Assembly: GCA_017624735.1 (NCBI GenBank)
Contig: JAGAMK010000050.1
Coordinates: 1-56,627, forward strand
Direction of reading: 5' to 3'
DNA from: Clostridia bacterium
GTDB lineage: Bacteria > Bacillota > Clostridia > Oscillospirales > Acutalibacteraceae
DNA length: 56,627 nt
The position numbers and the translations under genes were made by a program. Every line of letters begins with the position of its first letter. Position 1 is the first letter of the stretch. The notes beneath the pieces were generated by a model. The model saw nothing but the letters and a program-made list of their open reading frames with translations. It was not told the origin of the DNA and did not search any database. Shown one piece after another: positions 1 through 8,421 of this stretch.

Positions 1-40
1 GCAGTTTTAATCCATATAATTTTCGTTTAGACAAAATGAC

Positions 41-77
41 AAAAACCTCACTAGGCTGACGCCTTGTGAGGTTTTTT
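41..77. terminator. Rho-independent terminator of a gene left of the window
   Basis: A 10-bp stem (AAAACCTCAC with GTGAGGTTTT) closes on a short loop and ends in a run of six T. It probably ends a transcript that enters from the left edge. The first 40 bases hold nothing I can identify. Confidence 0.75.
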
Positions 78-157
78 CGTGAAGTATTAACGGAAAGGAT
101 AGGATTAAAACCTATTAAATCCCTAATTGAGAGACCCCTTTAGTGTGGAATTTTTTG

Positions 158-186
158 TTGAAATATCATTTGGAATAATATATACT
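158..186 (+). promoter_or_regulatory. Sigma-A promoter for the EEP/aldo-keto reductase pair
   Basis: TTGAAA (158-163) and TATACT (181-186) are 17 nt apart, which places transcription start about 20 nt before the GTG start at 210. Nothing else is visible between the terminator at 77 and this promoter. Confidence 0.7.
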
Positions 187-209
187 TGTATTGAAAGGCA
201 GGGATTATT

Positions 210-1298
210 GTGGCAAATAAAAAGACTTTAAAAAGAGTTGTTAAGATTATTATATGTATCCTTCTTGCATTGTTGATTGCCGTAGGCGGATATTTAGGCT
301 ATGTTTTGCTTAGTTATTCACGAATTGACGATAATCAGGAGATTATACCAATAAAGACAGGCGAAGATACGACTGTTAGATTAAGTGAAAGCTATAAAAT
401 AGTAACTCAGAATATCGGCTTTGGAGCATATACACAGGATTTTACCTTCTTTATGGATGGTGGTACACAGAGTTGGGCAGAGAGCAAAGAAAGCGTTTTA
501 GAGTGCATAGCAAAAGCAGGGGATACAGCAGAATTATATGAGCCTGATTTTATACTCTTTCAGGAAGTGGATTTTGACTCAACTCGTAGTTACCATATTA
601 ACCAGCGTGAATTTCTTGAAAAAAGGTTTAATTATCTGTCAAGTGCCTTTGCAGTAAACTATGATTCTGCATTTTTAATGTATCCGTTTACTGAACCTCA
701 CGGAGCATCAAAAGCAGGTATTCTGACTTTAAGTAAGTTTAATATTACATCTTCATTAAGACGCAGTTTACCCATTTCTGAAGGTGTAAGCAAGTTTTTG
801 GACCTTGATAGGTGTTATTCTGTTTCAAGAGTTCCTGTAGAAAACGGCAAAGAACTTGTGATATACAATGTGCATCTTTCTGCTTACGGTGGTAGCGATG
901 AAATCAGGACAGCACAGATGACAATGCTTTTCAATGATATGAAATCAGAGTATGAAAAGGGAAATTATTGTGTTTGTGGTGGTGATTTTAATCACGATTT
1001 CACAGGGGATTCCACTCAAAAATTAAATGGCGGACAAAAGGTGGACTTTGGTTGGGCACAGCCATTCCCTACAGAGCTTTTGCCCGATTGTATCAACAGA
1101 TGCACAAATTATAAGGATGAGTCACTAATCCCAACTTGCAGAAACTGTGATATACCTTACAAAGAAGGCAATTTCACAATTATTGTTGACGGATTTTTAG
1201 TGACAGATAATGTAGAAGCTGTGACTGTTGAGAATGTTAAAACGAACTTTGTATATTCTGACCATAATCCTGTTGTTTTGGAGTTTAGGTTAAAGTAA
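210..1298 (+). CDS. Membrane-anchored endonuclease/exonuclease/phosphatase family protein
   Basis: 362 aa. One hydrophobic segment (about residues 11-33) after a lysine-rich start should anchor the protein with its catalytic domain outside. The rest is an EEP (DNase I-like) fold: a metal-binding Glu in FILFQEVDFDS, the D-x-N pair in CGGDFNHDF and the terminal SDHNPVV motif are all present, so it should be an active metal-dependent phosphodiesterase or phosphatase. The family cuts DNA, phosphoinositides or sphingomyelin, and the sequence does not tell which. The start is GTG, with AAGGCAGGG upstream. It is followed after 13 nt by an aldo/keto reductase, so the two are probably co-transcribed. 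Confidence 0.75.
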   Translation: MANKKTLKRVVKIIICILLALLIAVGGYLGYVLLSYSRIDDNQEIIPIKTGEDTTVRLSESYKIVTQNIGFGAYTQDFTFFMDGGTQSWAESKESVLECIAKAGDTAELYEPDFILFQEVDFDSTRSYHINQREFLEKRFNYLSSAFAVNYDSAFLMYPFTEPHGASKAGILTLSKFNITSSLRRSLPISEGVSKFLDLDRCYSVSRVPVENGKELVIYNVHLSAYGGSDEIRTAQMTMLFNDMKSEYEKGNYCVCGGDFNHDFTGDSTQKLNGGQKVDFGWAQPFPTELLPDCINRCTNYKDESLIPTCRNCDIPYKEGNFTIIVDGFLVTDNVEAVTVENVKTNFVYSDHNPVVLEFRLK

Positions 1299-1311
1299 GT
1301 GGGGATTTGTT

Positions 1312-2223
1312 ATGTATAAAATTGAACTTGGTAAAAGTGGTTTGCAAGTACCCACTATTGCAGTTGGTTGTATGCGAATCAGCGATATGAATGAAAAAGA
1401 AGTGTCTACATTTGTGGATACTGCATTAAGCTTTGGTGCTAATTTTTTTGACCATGCCGATATTTATGGTGGTGGCAAAAGTGAAGAGGTTTTTGGAAAA
1501 GCAATCAAAACTTTAAATCGAGAAGACTTAATAATCCAAACTAAATGCGGTATCCGTAAAGGTATGTTTGATTTTTCTTATGACCACATTGTGAATTCAG
1601 TTGACGGTAGCCTTAAAAGACTTGGCACGGACTATATTGACGTTCTTTTACTCCATCGACCTGATGCACTTATGGAGCCTCAAGAGGTGGCAAAGGCTTT
1701 TGATTACCTTAAATCATCAGGTAAAGTTCGAAACTTTGGTGTTTCAAATCAAAATCCATACCAGATGCAATTGTTACAAAGTTCAATGGATATGCCAATC
1801 TGTGCAAATCAGTTGCAATTTGGGATTATGCACACTCCAATGATTCAGTCAGGAATCAATGTGAATATGTATAACGAGTCAGGTGTTAACCGTGATGGAG
1901 GAGTTCTTGATTATTGTAGACTCAATAACATCACAATTCAGCCTTGGTCACCAATGCAATACGGTTTCTTTAAAGGTTGCTTTATTGATAATGAAAAATT
2001 CCCTGAGCTTAATAGCACGATGGAAAGAATTGCAGAAAAATATGGCATTTCAAAAACAACACTTGCATTTGCTTGGATTTTACGTCATCCAGCAAAAATG
2101 CAGCCTGTAACAGGCACAACTAATCTTACACGTCTTGCAGATTGCTTAAAATCAGCGGGTGTAAAGCTTACTCGTGAAGAATGGTACGAAATTTATCGTG
2201 CAGCAGGAAATATCTTACCATAA
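1312..2223 (+). CDS. Aldo/keto reductase
   Basis: 303 aa, the usual length for the family. It is an NAD(P)H-dependent TIM-barrel reductase of carbonyl compounds. The catalytic tetrad is visible: Asp and Tyr in FDHADIYGGG, Lys in IQTKCGI and His in LLHRPD. The C-terminal cofactor region (PVTGTTNLTRL) is also present. It resembles the YdhF type of oxidoreductase. The ribosome site GGGGATTTGTT lies in the 13-nt gap after the EEP gene, which suggests a two-gene operon. The physiological substrate cannot be read from the sequence. Confidence 0.85.
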   Translation: MYKIELGKSGLQVPTIAVGCMRISDMNEKEVSTFVDTALSFGANFFDHADIYGGGKSEEVFGKAIKTLNREDLIIQTKCGIRKGMFDFSYDHIVNSVDGSLKRLGTDYIDVLLLHRPDALMEPQEVAKAFDYLKSSGKVRNFGVSNQNPYQMQLLQSSMDMPICANQLQFGIMHTPMIQSGINVNMYNESGVNRDGGVLDYCRLNNITIQPWSPMQYGFFKGCFIDNEKFPELNSTMERIAEKYGISKTTLAFAWILRHPAKMQPVTGTTNLTRLADCLKSAGVKLTREEWYEIYRAAGNILP

Positions 2224-2227
2224 AAAT

Positions 2228-2263
2228 AACGCCTTACAATTGTAAGGCGTTCCTTTTTTATTT
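2228..2263. terminator. Bidirectional terminator between aldo/keto reductase and the carrier protein
   Basis: A perfect 24-nt palindrome (2228-2251) is followed by a T-rich stretch on the plus strand and by an A-rich stretch that serves the opposite strand. It lies exactly between two convergent genes. Confidence 0.85.
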
Positions 2264-2485
2264 TCTTACTGATGCAATATACTTTGCCATTTCGCCAACA
2301 GTTTTGTAGTCAATAAAATCTTTTGACTTAAGGTCAACTCCAAAAACTGTTTTAACGTCTGTTACAAGACACATTGTATCAAATGAACTCATTTCCAAAT
2401 CAGCTCTAAAATTGCTTTCGGGAGAGATGTCTTCAACTTCCACGTAGTTTTCAAGGATTTCAACAAGCTTTGTGAATTCTTGCAT
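2258..2485 (-). CDS. Free-standing acyl/peptidyl carrier protein
   Basis: 75 aa, four-helix carrier protein size. The phosphopantetheine attachment site is in LEMSSFD, most likely Ser34. It would carry an acyl or aminoacyl thioester between the adenylation and condensation enzymes encoded just upstream. Its ATG lies inside the end of the condensation ORF (97-nt overlap, minus-1 frame). It is preceded by AAAGGAA at a workable distance and by an in-frame TAA at 2492-2494, so it is translated separately rather than as a fusion. It is the last gene of a three-gene operon. It could in principle be a fatty-acid ACP, but the neighbours argue for a dedicated carrier. Confidence 0.85.
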   Translation of the reverse strand: MQEFTKLVEILENYVEVEDISPESNFRADLEMSSFDTMCLVTDVKTVFGVDLKSKDFIDYKTVGEMAKYIASVRK

Positions 2486-3939
2486 TCCGGTTTACCGTTC
2501 CTTTCTGCATCAGTAAGTGCGATTTTATCAAGTATTTCTCCGACTGTAATGTCAGGATTTTGTGCACTCATAACAAGTGCTTTTTCGATTTTAGTATAAA
2601 GAAGACGAAGGTCATATTCTGCAGGTGGCTCTTTTCTGTGTTCAAAGCAAAAGTCAAGACCGTTATCCTGTTTTCTATGTCTTATTGTAACATACAGTGG
2701 TATCATTGTAGAGCCGTTGTTGTACCAAATACTCTTTGCAGTCTTTTCCATTTCCTCATCAATATATGAACTCTTCATAAGTGGTTGATACGAAAGACCA
2801 AAGCTGTCATATGTTGAGTCAGCCTTTGAATTTTCTGGCATAGATTTGTGTCTTTCCTTAAGAGTATCCATAAAACTTAAGCTTGCATGCTGATACATTT
2901 CATTCTGAATATCGGAAATCTTTTGAACTGCTTCACAGAAGGTTTCTTCAGGCTTAACAATACTTCTCATTGGTAAGAAGTTGATGCGAAGACCACCTGA
3001 TTTCTTTTCAGCAATTGTACCACGTCGGTTGATAATCATTTTAAAGGAAACATCCTCCTGATTATCGTTAAAGCAGGAAAGACCTGTACGGACACCCATT
3101 GAAAGCACGGCAAAGATTGAAAGATTTCGGTCATTACAGAGTTTCATAATGCTTTCACTGTCTTCTGCACTCATACTCAGGTTAAAAATATCGGCATCAG
3201 GAAGTCCAGAATGAATGTCAGCATATCTCTGCTCCGGGTTCTTTTCTTGCTGATGTTTAAGACGATTATCAATCATAAAGTCAGTAAAGATTGGCTCAGT
3301 TGACTTTGCGAGTGAATCATACCAATATTTTTTGTCGATTTCACATTGTTCTGATTCCTGATATTCAAGTTCCTTTAGGAGAACAGGGATATAAGGACGC
3401 ATTGGCTTTGGATAAGGAGTACCCTGAGTCTTGCTCTTGTAGATTTCAATAACATCATTTAAGAACATCTTAACTGAATAAGCATCCATAGCAAGGTGAT
3501 GGAATCTTATGAAAAGTCCGTGATAACCGTTCTTGAACTTAACAACTGCAATCTTGTGAACCTCACATTCATACATTGGGATATTCTGTCTTGAAATTCT
3601 TGTAAGCTCTTGTTCAGCTTCTTCAACTGTCTTGTAGCTGTAATCCCAATCCTCAATAACAAGCTCGCTCTTTTCAGTAACATACTGATGAAGATTAAGG
3701 CTTACCTTTTTATCCTTTGTGAAACGAAGTCGCATTGTGTCACAACGCTCGATTGCTTCATAAACGGATTCCTTCAAAATGCCGATATGTAAGTCACCTT
3801 GCCAATAGTATCCACAACCAATGTTGTTAACAGGATATCCTGAACCATATTTGAGTGACATTAAAAACATCATTTTCTGTGAGTTAGAGATTGGATACGC
3901 CTTAACGACCTGACCGTTACGTAGTTTTTTCTCTATCAT
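2389..3939 (-). CDS. Stand-alone NRPS-type condensation domain protein
   Basis: 516 aa, one condensation domain of the chloramphenicol-acetyltransferase fold and nothing else. The active-site motif is HHLAMDA (residues 147-153), with Ala in place of the usual Gly of HHxxxDG. The general-base His148 and the structural Asp152 are kept. The N-terminal AYPISNSQKMMF matches motif C1. It should form an amide or ester between a carrier-bound acyl group and an acceptor. It overlaps the upstream adenylation gene by 4 nt (ATGA). The last 32 or so residues are read out of frame through the carrier protein gene and are unlikely to be functional. No A, T or TE domain is attached. Confidence 0.8.
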   Translation of the reverse strand: MIEKKLRNGQVVKAYPISNSQKMMFLMSLKYGSGYPVNNIGCGYYWQGDLHIGILKESVYEAIERCDTMRLRFTKDKKVSLNLHQYVTEKSELVIEDWDYSYKTVEEAEQELTRISRQNIPMYECEVHKIAVVKFKNGYHGLFIRFHHLAMDAYSVKMFLNDVIEIYKSKTQGTPYPKPMRPYIPVLLKELEYQESEQCEIDKKYWYDSLAKSTEPIFTDFMIDNRLKHQQEKNPEQRYADIHSGLPDADIFNLSMSAEDSESIMKLCNDRNLSIFAVLSMGVRTGLSCFNDNQEDVSFKMIINRRGTIAEKKSGGLRINFLPMRSIVKPEETFCEAVQKISDIQNEMYQHASLSFMDTLKERHKSMPENSKADSTYDSFGLSYQPLMKSSYIDEEMEKTAKSIWYNNGSTMIPLYVTIRHRKQDNGLDFCFEHRKEPPAEYDLRLLYTKIEKALVMSAQNPDITVGEILDKIALTDAERNGKPECKNSQSLLKSLKTTWKLKTSLPKAILELIWK

Positions 3940-5489
3940 TTTGCTTCATCCTCCGCAAAATTAAACTGAATTCTCTTGATTTTACCTGTTGAGGTTCTCT
4001 CAAAAGGCTTTTCTCTGATGATAAATGAATGAATATGTCTGTCTGTATTCAAAGTTGAATTAACTCTGTCCACAATCTTGCTGATTTCGGCAGGAATATC
4101 TGTAATTCCCAAAGTACTAGCAAGTGCTTCATCAGGAAAAATTTCTGCAATGATTGTATCCTTTTCACCACGAACAACGATTTCCTTAACAATTCCATCG
4201 TCAACAAACTTGTTTTCAAGCTCTTCAGGGGAAATGTTTTCGCCGTTCGAAAGGATAATAAGGTTTTTCTTTCTACCAACGAGGTAGATGTGATTGTTTT
4301 CAATATAACCTAAGTCACCTGTATGTAAATATCCGTCTTCAGTAAATGCTTCTGCAGTTCTTTCAGGTTTTTTGTAATAACCCATCATGACTGAAGGACC
4401 TTTAACTTGAATTTCACCGTCAACAATTCGTACATCGTCAACACCGGTGAGAACACCATTTGAATATTTGTTATCTTCTGAAAAGTCAGATGTTGTAATA
4501 CGAGGACTACATTCACTCATACCATAACCCTGACGAGCAGTAATTCCGTATTTTGCAAATTCGTCAATCAAAGCACCACTAAGAAACGCACTACCTGCAA
4601 TAAATCTTGTAAGGCGTTTGCCTACAACAAGTTCAGCAGCCTCACGGGGAGAAAGTTCAGGATGTTTTCTTTCTGCAATTTTGATTTTTGTAATAATAGC
4701 CTTACAAAGTAAAGGAACAATTCGTGTGTTTGTTGGTTCAAAAATTAAAAGATTTCTGTAAAGGTTTGTGAGTGCTCCGTTAAGACAGATTGTAGTGCCG
4801 TCATAAAGACCTTTCAGCACATCACAAGCATAACAGAAAACATGGTGCATAGGTAAAATTGAAAGACAAACTTCACCTACACCAGATTTGTATGTATCGT
4901 AACAAGAGTTAGAAGCAAGGTTATGGTTAGAGAGCATAACACCTTTACGCTCACCGGTTGTGCCCGATGTATAAATTATCAATGCACATTCATAAGGGGT
5001 AATTTCAATGTTTGAGAGGTGAGCATATTCAGAGTCACTTGAATAAGTTCTAAAAATATTATCAAACCAATGCCAGTCACCCAAAGATACAACCTGACGG
5101 ATGCCTTTGTATGTTTTCTGAATTTCCTCTGCTTTTCCTAAAAACTCTTCTTCGCAGAAAAGCATCTGGATATCAGCGTCATCAAAAAGCATGCAAGCTT
5201 CATCGACTGAAATGTTTGGGTCAAACGGTACAACAACATTTCCGCTGCAAATCATACCTGTAAGACAAGCGATATACTCATAACTTGTTTTACCGATAAA
5301 TGCGATGTGCATCTTTTCTTTTTCAATTGTTTTGATATATCTGCTTACCGCAAAGCAGTCTTCACGAAATTCAATAAAATTTTTAATCTCAATTTCACTA
5401 TCACGGAAAAATTTACAAAAGTCTCTTTCACCATATTTTTCAGCAGCAAAATTTACAATATCCTTTACAGTTAAAAGGTTTGGATTCAT
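3936..5489 (-). CDS. Acyl/aminoacyl-AMP ligase (free-standing adenylation enzyme)
   Basis: 517 aa, ANL superfamily. The phosphate-loop motif YTSGTTGERKG lies near residues 173-183, YGMSE is the A5-like motif, HTGDLGYI and GRKKNLIILSNGENI form the hinge and core A7-A8 region, and the C-terminal catalytic lysine is in TSTGKIKR. It should activate a carboxylic acid as its adenylate and pass it to phosphopantetheine, presumably on the carrier protein two genes downstream. It is the first gene of the operon, behind its own promoter at 5565-5593. Substrate is unknown: the pocket is neither a clear amino-acid nor a clear fatty-acid type from inspection. Confidence 0.85.
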   Translation of the reverse strand: MNPNLLTVKDIVNFAAEKYGERDFCKFFRDSEIEIKNFIEFREDCFAVSRYIKTIEKEKMHIAFIGKTSYEYIACLTGMICSGNVVVPFDPNISVDEACMLFDDADIQMLFCEEEFLGKAEEIQKTYKGIRQVVSLGDWHWFDNIFRTYSSDSEYAHLSNIEITPYECALIIYTSGTTGERKGVMLSNHNLASNSCYDTYKSGVGEVCLSILPMHHVFCYACDVLKGLYDGTTICLNGALTNLYRNLLIFEPTNTRIVPLLCKAIITKIKIAERKHPELSPREAAELVVGKRLTRFIAGSAFLSGALIDEFAKYGITARQGYGMSECSPRITTSDFSEDNKYSNGVLTGVDDVRIVDGEIQVKGPSVMMGYYKKPERTAEAFTEDGYLHTGDLGYIENNHIYLVGRKKNLIILSNGENISPEELENKFVDDGIVKEIVVRGEKDTIIAEIFPDEALASTLGITDIPAEISKIVDRVNSTLNTDRHIHSFIIREKPFERTSTGKIKRIQFNFAEDEAK

Positions 5490-5564
5490 ATTTCTACATC
5501 CTCAAAAAAATATAAAACTGCTTTTTCATAAAAAAGCACACGAGTGCATAAAACACTACATAGA

Positions 5565-5593
5565 ATAATAAACAAAAATCCTGTTTATGTCAA
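5565..5593 (-). promoter_or_regulatory. Promoter of the A-C-carrier operon
   Basis: On the minus strand TTGACA (5593-5588) and TATTAT (5570-5565) are 17 nt apart. The leader that follows, about 70 nt long, holds a GCTTTTT/AAAAAGC hairpin and a T-rich stretch before the ribosome site GAGGATG, which could modulate expression. Confidence 0.7.
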
Positions 5594-5660
5594 TAAAATC
5601 GGACAATCTTATACACATTTTGACATTTGTCAAAGTTGTTGAAAATGAGATATATTTTTC

Positions 5661-5689
5661 TTGAATAATTAACACATTAAATGTATAAT
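5661..5689 (+). promoter_or_regulatory. Promoter of the ceramidase-like gene
   Basis: TTGAAT (5661-5666), a 17-nt spacer and a consensus TATAAT (5684-5689). It is back-to-back with the promoter of the A-C-carrier operon, so one regulator could control both sides. Confidence 0.7.
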
Positions 5690-5718
5690 AAAATCAAAGG
5701 TATAAGAGGTGATTTGTT

Positions 5719-7326
5719 ATGTCTAAAAAGATTTTTGCAATAGTTATGGCGCTAGTTTTGTCATTCTCAGTTTTGGCTGTGCCAACTTTTGCGTGCTTTG
5801 ACAATTCTGGAAAAAGTGTTAATACTGAGAATTATATTAATCAGTTGCTTGATGATGTTATACACAAGGCTCTCAAGGTCTTCAATCTTGTATGGCCAGG
5901 TTATGACAGAAATTGGGATTCAAAAGACGAATATGTAACATCTGATTTCTATGAGGGTAAGGAAAAGTTTGACAATCAGGTATCAAATGGTGCAGAATGG
6001 TCATTGGGATATGCAGGTGCTTCCCTTTTGGAAGGCTTGGATATAATGAATGGTGAATATTTCCTTGCTGGTTCGTTGGAACCATTTGCAGGTAGAGTTC
6101 CTACAACAGTTTACGATGACCAGAGAGTAAGAGTTTATGCGATTTCAGATGGTGTAAGCGGAATTGTTATTCAGGCTGTTATTGATGGCTTTGGATTTTC
6201 TCGTGGTGATGTTCAGGAAATTCGTTCACGAATGAATAAATTTGCTGAAGAAAAAGGATACAACATTGTAAGTGTTAATGTGTCAGTTTTACATCAGCAC
6301 TCTTGCATAGATACTCTGGGTATGAATGTGCCACTTTTGTCTGCTCTTGTACTTAATACAACAAATGCTGCATTAGGTGGCTTGTTGGATGATTATAAGG
6401 TGACAAAGAATATGCAGTTTATGGAAAACCTTTTTGAGAAAACCGTAGATTGTATGCAGGCCGCAGTTGAGTCAATGGAAAAAGGAAACTTGTATTATGG
6501 TAATGCAGATATTGAAGAATATATGCGTGATGCCCGTGACCCGATTGCTTTTGATTCAAATGTTCACAGATTAAGATTTGTTCCTACAAATGGTGGTAAG
6601 GAAACTTGGATTTTACAGGGCTCAATGCACGCAACAGGTTTCGGTGCAGGTCCTGATGAATTGACAGCTGACTATCCATACTATATTGAAAAAGCAATCA
6701 ACGAAAAAGTTGGTGCAAATGTTGTATATGTAATGGGCGCTGAGTTGGCAATAAAGATGAAGGATGAATTAGTATATAATCCTGAATTGACTGACATCGA
6801 AAATCTTGCAAATTATGGTTATGCAATAGCAGATAAAGTAATTGCAATAAACAACGATATTCTTTTAAAACCTGTACTTAATGTGGCACACAAAGAAGTA
6901 TTTTTACCTGTTGATAACGGTATTCTTACTCTTGCTGCACGTGAGGATTTGTTTAACACAATCATTGTGAAAGATGGCCTTGCTAAATATGTGATGGTAA
7001 CGGAAATTGGTTATATGGAGCTCGGTAATAAGGTTGGGATTTTCCTTTGTCCTGGTGAATTTGACCCATCAATTATTTTTGGTGGACCCGAATCTGGCGA
7101 TGCAGCATGGAAAGGTGAAACTTGGGATTATCCAGCACTTAAGGATGTAGCAAATGTTGAATATGTTATGGTTTACGGACTTTGTAACGACCAGGCAGGC
7201 TATGTGCTTCGTGATAACGAATATCACTCACTTCTTAGCGAGAATGAAGAAGTAAACATTGTTAATAAGGAATCAGGCTCAATATTCACTCAGGAATATA
7301 TCGACCTTTTAACTATGGTGAAATAA
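5719..7326 (+). CDS. Secreted neutral-ceramidase-like protein
   Basis: 535 aa with a clear signal peptide (residues 1-25, cleavage near TFA-CF). The middle resembles the neutral/alkaline non-lysosomal ceramidase N-terminal domain: a D-x-R-V-R-V-YAISDG strand followed by VSVLHQHSC (192-196), where the family has a zinc-binding HTHSGP, then a second His in QGSMHATGFG (His304) followed by ELTADYPYYIEKA, and a late LCPGEFDPS. Neutral ceramidases cut the amide bond of N-acyl sphingosines with a zinc ion and can run in reverse. The SGP after HxHS is not kept, so activity or substrate may differ. It precedes a tandem of three surface proteins and probably shares a transcript with the first (35-nt gap). 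Confidence 0.6.
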   Translation: MSKKIFAIVMALVLSFSVLAVPTFACFDNSGKSVNTENYINQLLDDVIHKALKVFNLVWPGYDRNWDSKDEYVTSDFYEGKEKFDNQVSNGAEWSLGYAGASLLEGLDIMNGEYFLAGSLEPFAGRVPTTVYDDQRVRVYAISDGVSGIVIQAVIDGFGFSRGDVQEIRSRMNKFAEEKGYNIVSVNVSVLHQHSCIDTLGMNVPLLSALVLNTTNAALGGLLDDYKVTKNMQFMENLFEKTVDCMQAAVESMEKGNLYYGNADIEEYMRDARDPIAFDSNVHRLRFVPTNGGKETWILQGSMHATGFGAGPDELTADYPYYIEKAINEKVGANVVYVMGAELAIKMKDELVYNPELTDIENLANYGYAIADKVIAINNDILLKPVLNVAHKEVFLPVDNGILTLAAREDLFNTIIVKDGLAKYVMVTEIGYMELGNKVGIFLCPGEFDPSIIFGGPESGDAAWKGETWDYPALKDVANVEYVMVYGLCNDQAGYVLRDNEYHSLLSENEEVNIVNKESGSIFTQEYIDLLTMVK

Positions 7327-7361
7327 TAGCATATCATAATTACTGAGAAGGAGAAGTTGTT

Positions 7362-8315
7362 ATGGCAAAGAAAACTTTAACACCTGAACAGGCAGAAATC
7401 AAGGCAATAAAGAAATCAAGAAAATCAATGAATTTTTCGTCCTTTCTTGCAATAGTTTTAGCTGTTGTACTCACAATTGGTGTGGTTGTTATTGCGGACA
7501 ACACATCGTCAAAGCTTGTGACATCGAATAATGTGAATTCAGGTGAAAATGCTACAACACCAACAGATACAGAAGACACAACAGAAAAAATGGATAGTGA
7601 AATGATTATTGGTGACAATGGAACAATCACTATTGTTGGTGGAAATGATGATTCAACAAATAAGGATGAACAGAGTGAAACTAAAAAAGAACTTTCTGCA
7701 AATCCTGCTGAATGGTCCAAAGAGGATATTGTTGCAGTTTATAAAAACTCTGCTGCTAAATCACATAAGGTTGTAGAGTCCTCTCAGGTTTATGCTATGC
7801 CAAAACTTGTTGTGAATGACGGTGATGGAGCTCTTGGCTTTTTCCTTAAAATGATTACCCCAGTAATTGCTTCAGTATTGGAGAAGAATGCTATGTCTTA
7901 TGAAGGCATTACAGGTGGTTACACAAAAATGGTGCCAAATGATGTTCAGTCTGCTAAAGCTTACAAAGATGGCGATTATATCGTAATTGAAATGGTGATG
8001 GTTGAACAGACAGACGGAATATATGGCGATTATCAGGGTGGTTCTGTTGGTCATGCAGTCAATGTTTTAGGTAATGTTGCAACTGCAGTTGAGCAATTCC
8101 CTGCATTTGATATCAAGTTTGAAGAAGCAGATATTAAAATTCATTACACAAAACCAACTGTTAAGGTTAAGATAAACAAAGACGGTGTTATCGAAAAAGG
8201 CACTTGGAGTTATGATGCTCAGATTTATATAAGAAACTTGAAAATTGACAGTATTATGATTAACAAGGCAGATGCTGAAATTATTTATACAATAACAACA
8301 GGTGGCGGATTCTAA
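7362..8315 (+). CDS. Membrane-anchored paralog 1 of a tandem surface-protein family
   Basis: 317 aa, no family I can name. A charged cytoplasmic start (about 25 residues rich in Lys and Glu) precedes one transmembrane segment (about 26-46), then a Thr/Asp/Glu-rich linker (about 50-110) and a domain of about 200 residues shared with the next two genes. Shared landmarks are P-x-x-W-[ST]-x-x-x-I-V, the GITGGY signature, DVQSAKAYKDG, a MVMVEQTD strand, GTWSY and the C-terminal TGGGF. The even spacing of short strands suggests a beta-rich extracellular domain. Its ribosome site AAGGAG lies in the 35-nt gap after the ceramidase-like gene. Confidence 0.75.
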   Translation: MAKKTLTPEQAEIKAIKKSRKSMNFSSFLAIVLAVVLTIGVVVIADNTSSKLVTSNNVNSGENATTPTDTEDTTEKMDSEMIIGDNGTITIVGGNDDSTNKDEQSETKKELSANPAEWSKEDIVAVYKNSAAKSHKVVESSQVYAMPKLVVNDGDGALGFFLKMITPVIASVLEKNAMSYEGITGGYTKMVPNDVQSAKAYKDGDYIVIEMVMVEQTDGIYGDYQGGSVGHAVNVLGNVATAVEQFPAFDIKFEEADIKIHYTKPTVKVKINKDGVIEKGTWSYDAQIYIRNLKIDSIMINKADAEIIYTITTGGGF

Positions 8316-8320
8316 TTTAT

Positions 8321-8346
8321 GACGGGACATAAGTTCCCGTCTTTTT
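8321..8346 (+). terminator. Terminator after paralog 1
   Basis: A 7-bp GC-rich stem (GACGGGA with TCCCGTC) is followed by five T. It separates paralog 1 from the promoter of paralog 2. Confidence 0.75.
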
Positions 8347-8351
8347 ATTCG

Positions 8352-8380
8352 TTGACAAATTAAGTATTATGTCGTAAAAT
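8352..8380 (+). promoter_or_regulatory. Promoter of paralog 2
   Basis: TTGACA (8352-8357), 17 nt, TAAAAT (8375-8380). The 13 bases ATTCGTTGACAAA (8347-8359) recur exactly at the promoter of paralog 3. Confidence 0.7.
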
Positions 8381-8421
8381 ACTATAGTATTAATTGAGTA
8401 TTATCCGAAAGGAAAACGAAT

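Noticed and set aside
2258-3939. Programmed frameshift making a condensation-carrier fusion
   Set aside because: A TAA in the carrier frame lies 9 nt before the carrier ATG, and no slippery heptamer with a downstream structure is seen; the carrier has its own ribosome site.
5490-5564. Riboswitch in the leader of the A-C-carrier operon
   Set aside because: Only short simple hairpins are seen; no conserved riboswitch core was recognised.
7340-7720. Minus-strand frame of 126 codons over paralog 1
   Set aside because: No ribosome site, serine/valine-rich shadow translation of the plus-strand gene.
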